A stretch of DNA of 6,442 bases from Thermoplasmata archaeon (GTDB lineage Archaea; Thermoplasmatota; Thermoplasmata; UBA10834): NCBI GenBank assembly GCA_013331315.1, contig DUGQ01000086.1:1-6442 (forward strand), read 5' to 3'. Each line of letters begins with the position of its first letter. Position 1 is the first letter of the stretch. Shown in pieces: positions 4,748-6,442 of this stretch. The position numbers and the translations under genes were made by a program. A model generated the notes under the pieces. That model did not search any database and was not told the origin of the DNA. It saw only the letters and a list, made by a program, of their open reading frames with translations.

Positions 4748-6442
4748 TCACTTCTCGGGGACGTCCTTCACCCTCACCGCAATCCCGCGTCCGAAGGCGA
4801 GCATCTCCTCTCTGTTCATAAGCGCCTTCCCGACCGCCACGAGGTTCTCTTTCGTGTCGACGACCATGACGTCGTCCCCGGGCCTGATACCGTCGTCGCA
4901 GTCGGCCACGAACTTCGCGAACACGTTCGCCCCGTTCGCGGCGAACTCCGCTGGCTCGTCCTCCACGATCACCCGCATCTTCGGGTGCGGGAGTAGATTC
5001 GCCAGCAACTTCGCGCCTTCCAGCTTGAGCGTGAACAGGCCGTCGTAAGCCCTGAGGGAGAGCACGTGGACGCCGTCGGCCAAGACGTTCCTCACCCTCC
5101 CTGTCTTGCGGGACTTGACGAACTCGACCTTCCGGCCCGCGAGCAAGTCCCCCGCCCCCTTTCCGAACTGCATGTCGAGCACCGCCCTGCACATGTCGAT
5201 GTCTGGGTCACGAACCCTCTTACCGGGGGCGATCTCCCCCAGGAACGCGAGTGTCTCCTCCCCTTCCCACATGACCGCCAGAGGATACCCGTGGACGTGG
5301 GCGTGCCTCTCCATCACGTCCCTGACCCTTCGGAGTATCTCGGGGTCGAGGTTCTTCGGAATGACCGACTGCGCGATCGGGTACATGTGGTCGAGCTCCA
5401 TCGGTACAGGGCCGAAGAACGAAGCGACGAGGAAGCTAGCATCGACCTTCTTGGATATGGCCGCTATCTCGCTGGAGTATGTGCGCGAGTAGGGCTTGTC
5501 GGAGTCCTCGAAGCCCACGAGCACCTTCGTCTCCGTCCTCCTGTATCTCGAGAAAAACCTCTCACGGTACCTCGACACCGTCGGCCGGTCGTGACTCTCG
5601 GGGCCGCAGTAGAAGAACGCGCCTCTCCTGCTGACGGGCTCGAACCTCTCCAAGTGCTTGTCGTGCCTTACGAGCGTCTTGAGCGCGTCTAGGAGCGCGG
5701 GATGCGCTCTCGCCCTCATCTCCACCATCTCCCAGATCGAGCCCTCGTGGATCGCGTTCTTGACCTTCTTCAACTCGCGGAGGCTCACGTGCAGGTTGTG
5801 CTCTGCGAGGCGTCTGGTCCGCTCGGGCTTCTCCATCGACATCAGCTCCTCGACGGAGGTCTTGGAGCACGCCGGGCACGAGCACGCGAGGTCGTGTAGG
5901 TCCCGCAGGAGCCTCGTCCCTGTCGGATACATTATCCTCTCCTCGCGGGCGTACTTCGCGTACGACGCTGAATCGAACATGTCGCAGCCCATGAGGACCG
6001 CCAGAGGGAACATCATCGGATGCCCCGCCCCGAACAGGTGGACTGGTCGTGAGGGGTTGAGCCCTCTCTTTGACGCCATCACGACATCGACGAGGGTGCT
6101 GTATCTGTACCCCTCCATGATCGGGACCACCCCGCCGATGGGATGGACGTCGAAGTCCAGCTCAGAGAGGTCCTTGGCGCACTTCTCCCTGAGTGCGGGG
6201 AAGATTCCTCCTTGGACCGGTCCAGCGAGCAACATGTCCCCCTTAAGGGCCACTGAGCCGCGGCCTCGGGACACGGTCTCCTCGGCCGCTGCGGCCGCCT
6301 GTTCGGGAAGATGGATGTCCGTCGTCACCATGACGCCCGTCTCCGACTTGACCTGCTCGAGCTGTCGTAGACCGGCATCGAGCCCGGGACCCCGCGCCGA
6401 GTTGAGACTGCTGCGGTTCGCTTTGTCGAACGACGCCTTGAA
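4748..6442 (-). CDS. tgtA: Archaeosine tRNA-guanine transglycosylase (ArcTGT), N-terminal half missing; frame runs into a KdsA-like segment
   Basis: ArcTGT swaps guanine at position 15 of the tRNA D loop for preQ0, the first tRNA-level step to archaeosine. Numbering from the Met at 6331, residues ~18-185 match the second half of the TIM-barrel catalytic domain. They include [34 protein letters not shown] and [12 protein letters not shown], whose Asp120 aligns with the nucleophile Asp249 of the Pyrococcus enzyme. The zinc site Cys150, Cys152, Cys155 and His178 is intact. A middle region (190-375) and a C-terminal PUA domain (about 450-525, [14 protein letters not shown] onward) complete the archaeal architecture. 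The constant offset of 129 from Pyrococcus numbering shows that about 145 N-terminal residues, including Asp95, are absent. The open frame instead continues to the edge with unrelated KdsA-like sequence. As it stands the product should be inactive. The C-terminal identification is secure; the 5' end is not trustworthy as a native gene. Confidence 0.9.
   Translation of the reverse strand, partial: FKASFDKANRSSLNSARGPGLDAGLRQLEQVKSETGVMVTTDIHLPEQAAAAAEETVSRGRGSVALKGDMLLAGPVQGGIFPALREKCAKDLSELDFDVHPIGGVVPIMEGYRYSTLVDVVMASKRGLNPSRPVHLFGAGHPMMFPLAVLMGCDMFDSASYAKYAREERIMYPTGTRLLRDLHDLACSCPACSKTSVEELMSMEKPERTRRLAEHNLHVSLRELKKVKNAIHEGSIWEMVEMRARAHPALLDALKTLVRHDKHLERFEPVSRRGAFFYCGPESHDRPTVSRYRERFFSRYRRTETKVLVGFEDSDKPYSRTYSSEIAAISKKVDASFLVASFFGPVPMELDHMYPIAQSVIPKNLDPEILRRVRDVMERHAHVHGYPLAVMWEGEETLAFLGEIAPGKRVRDPDIDMCRAVLDMQFGKGAGDLLAGRKVEFVKSRKTGRVRNVLADGVHVLSLRAYDGLFTLKLEGAKLLANLLPHPKMRVIVEDEPAEFAANGANVFAKFVADCDDGIRPGDDVMVVDTKENLVAVGKALMNREEMLAFGRGIAVRVKDVPEK
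6281..6442 (-). other. KDO-8-phosphate synthase (KdsA)-like fragment joined in frame to tgtA
   Basis: The 37 codons upstream of the Met at 6331 and the first ~15 after it read [12 protein letters not shown], then [20 protein letters not shown], then [11 protein letters not shown]. In bacterial KdsA (3-deoxy-D-manno-octulosonate 8-phosphate synthase) the block [12 protein letters not shown] binds phosphoenolpyruvate. It is followed by a GxGLxxGL helix and an ITDVHEPxQA strand-turn with the same order and spacing, at about residues 54-108 of the ~284-residue enzyme. The fragment stops there: the expected continuation (VDVIQLPAFLxRQTDL) is replaced by transglycosylase sequence. The related DAHP synthase family does not carry [10 protein letters not shown], which makes KdsA the better call. 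Whether more KdsA lies beyond the window cannot be seen. Confidence 0.8.

Noticed and set aside
4431..5192. Upstream extension of the nitroreductase frame to 5192
   Set aside because: It crosses Pcc1 antisense and part of the transglycosylase out of frame, is full of Arg and Gly, and has no family match. The true start at 4430 fits both the family and the promoter.
5066..5692. A 208-codon plus-strand open frame
   Set aside because: It lies wholly inside the transglycosylase gene on the other strand and has no family features.
1..6442. CRISPR array, insertion sequence, integrase, toxin-antitoxin or defence island
   Set aside because: I saw no spaced direct repeats, terminal inverted repeats, transposase or integrase motifs, and no att-like duplication of the tRNA-Gln 3' end elsewhere in the window.

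Overview
The window looks like archaeal chromosome, most likely from a euryarchaeon in or near the Thermoplasmata (this rank is inference, with low confidence). The evidence is a MiaB-like methylthiotransferase of the archaeal type, the KEOPS subunit Pcc1, a tRNA-guanine transglycosylase with the archaeal zinc and PUA architecture, a tRNA-Gln without an encoded CCA, TATA-like boxes about 25 bases ahead of likely leaderless starts, and occasional GGAG/GGTGA ribosome sites. Base composition is GC-rich, so many long open frames are antisense shadows.

Layout. On the left, on the minus strand, are the 5' part of an unrecognised hydrophilic protein (1-365), an S66 LD-carboxypeptidase/MccF-like serine peptidase (495-1460), and two small coiled-coil or helical proteins of unknown role (1590-1910 and 1998-2210). 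A divergent promoter region follows. In the middle, on the plus strand, are the methylthiotransferase (2344-3591) and tRNA-Gln(UUG) (3632-3704). The tRNA runs head-on into a minus-strand pair: an FMN nitroreductase (3912-4430) and a translationally coupled two-helix membrane protein (3702-3908), whose stop codon overlaps the tRNA 3' end. On the right, Pcc1 (4503-4745, plus) lies back to back with the nitroreductase and converges, with a 2-base gap, on the archaeosine tRNA-guanine transglycosylase (4748 to the window edge, minus).

The common thread is tRNA: Pcc1 belongs to the complex that makes t6A37, the methylthiotransferase converts t6A37 to ms2t6A37, and the transglycosylase starts archaeosine synthesis at position 15. 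The nitroreductase, peptidase and small proteins have no clear link to this theme.

The strangest signal is at the right edge. The open frame of the transglycosylase continues upstream without a stop, but from about 6281 to 6442 it no longer encodes transglycosylase. It encodes a recognisable internal piece of KDO-8-phosphate synthase (KdsA), while the first ~145 residues of the transglycosylase, including its catalytic Asp95, are absent. The switch lies in a low-complexity GCGGCC-rich stretch. A chimeric assembly is the simplest explanation; a true gene fusion or recombination scar is the alternative. I did not find a convincing new defence, mobile or CRISPR-like system.
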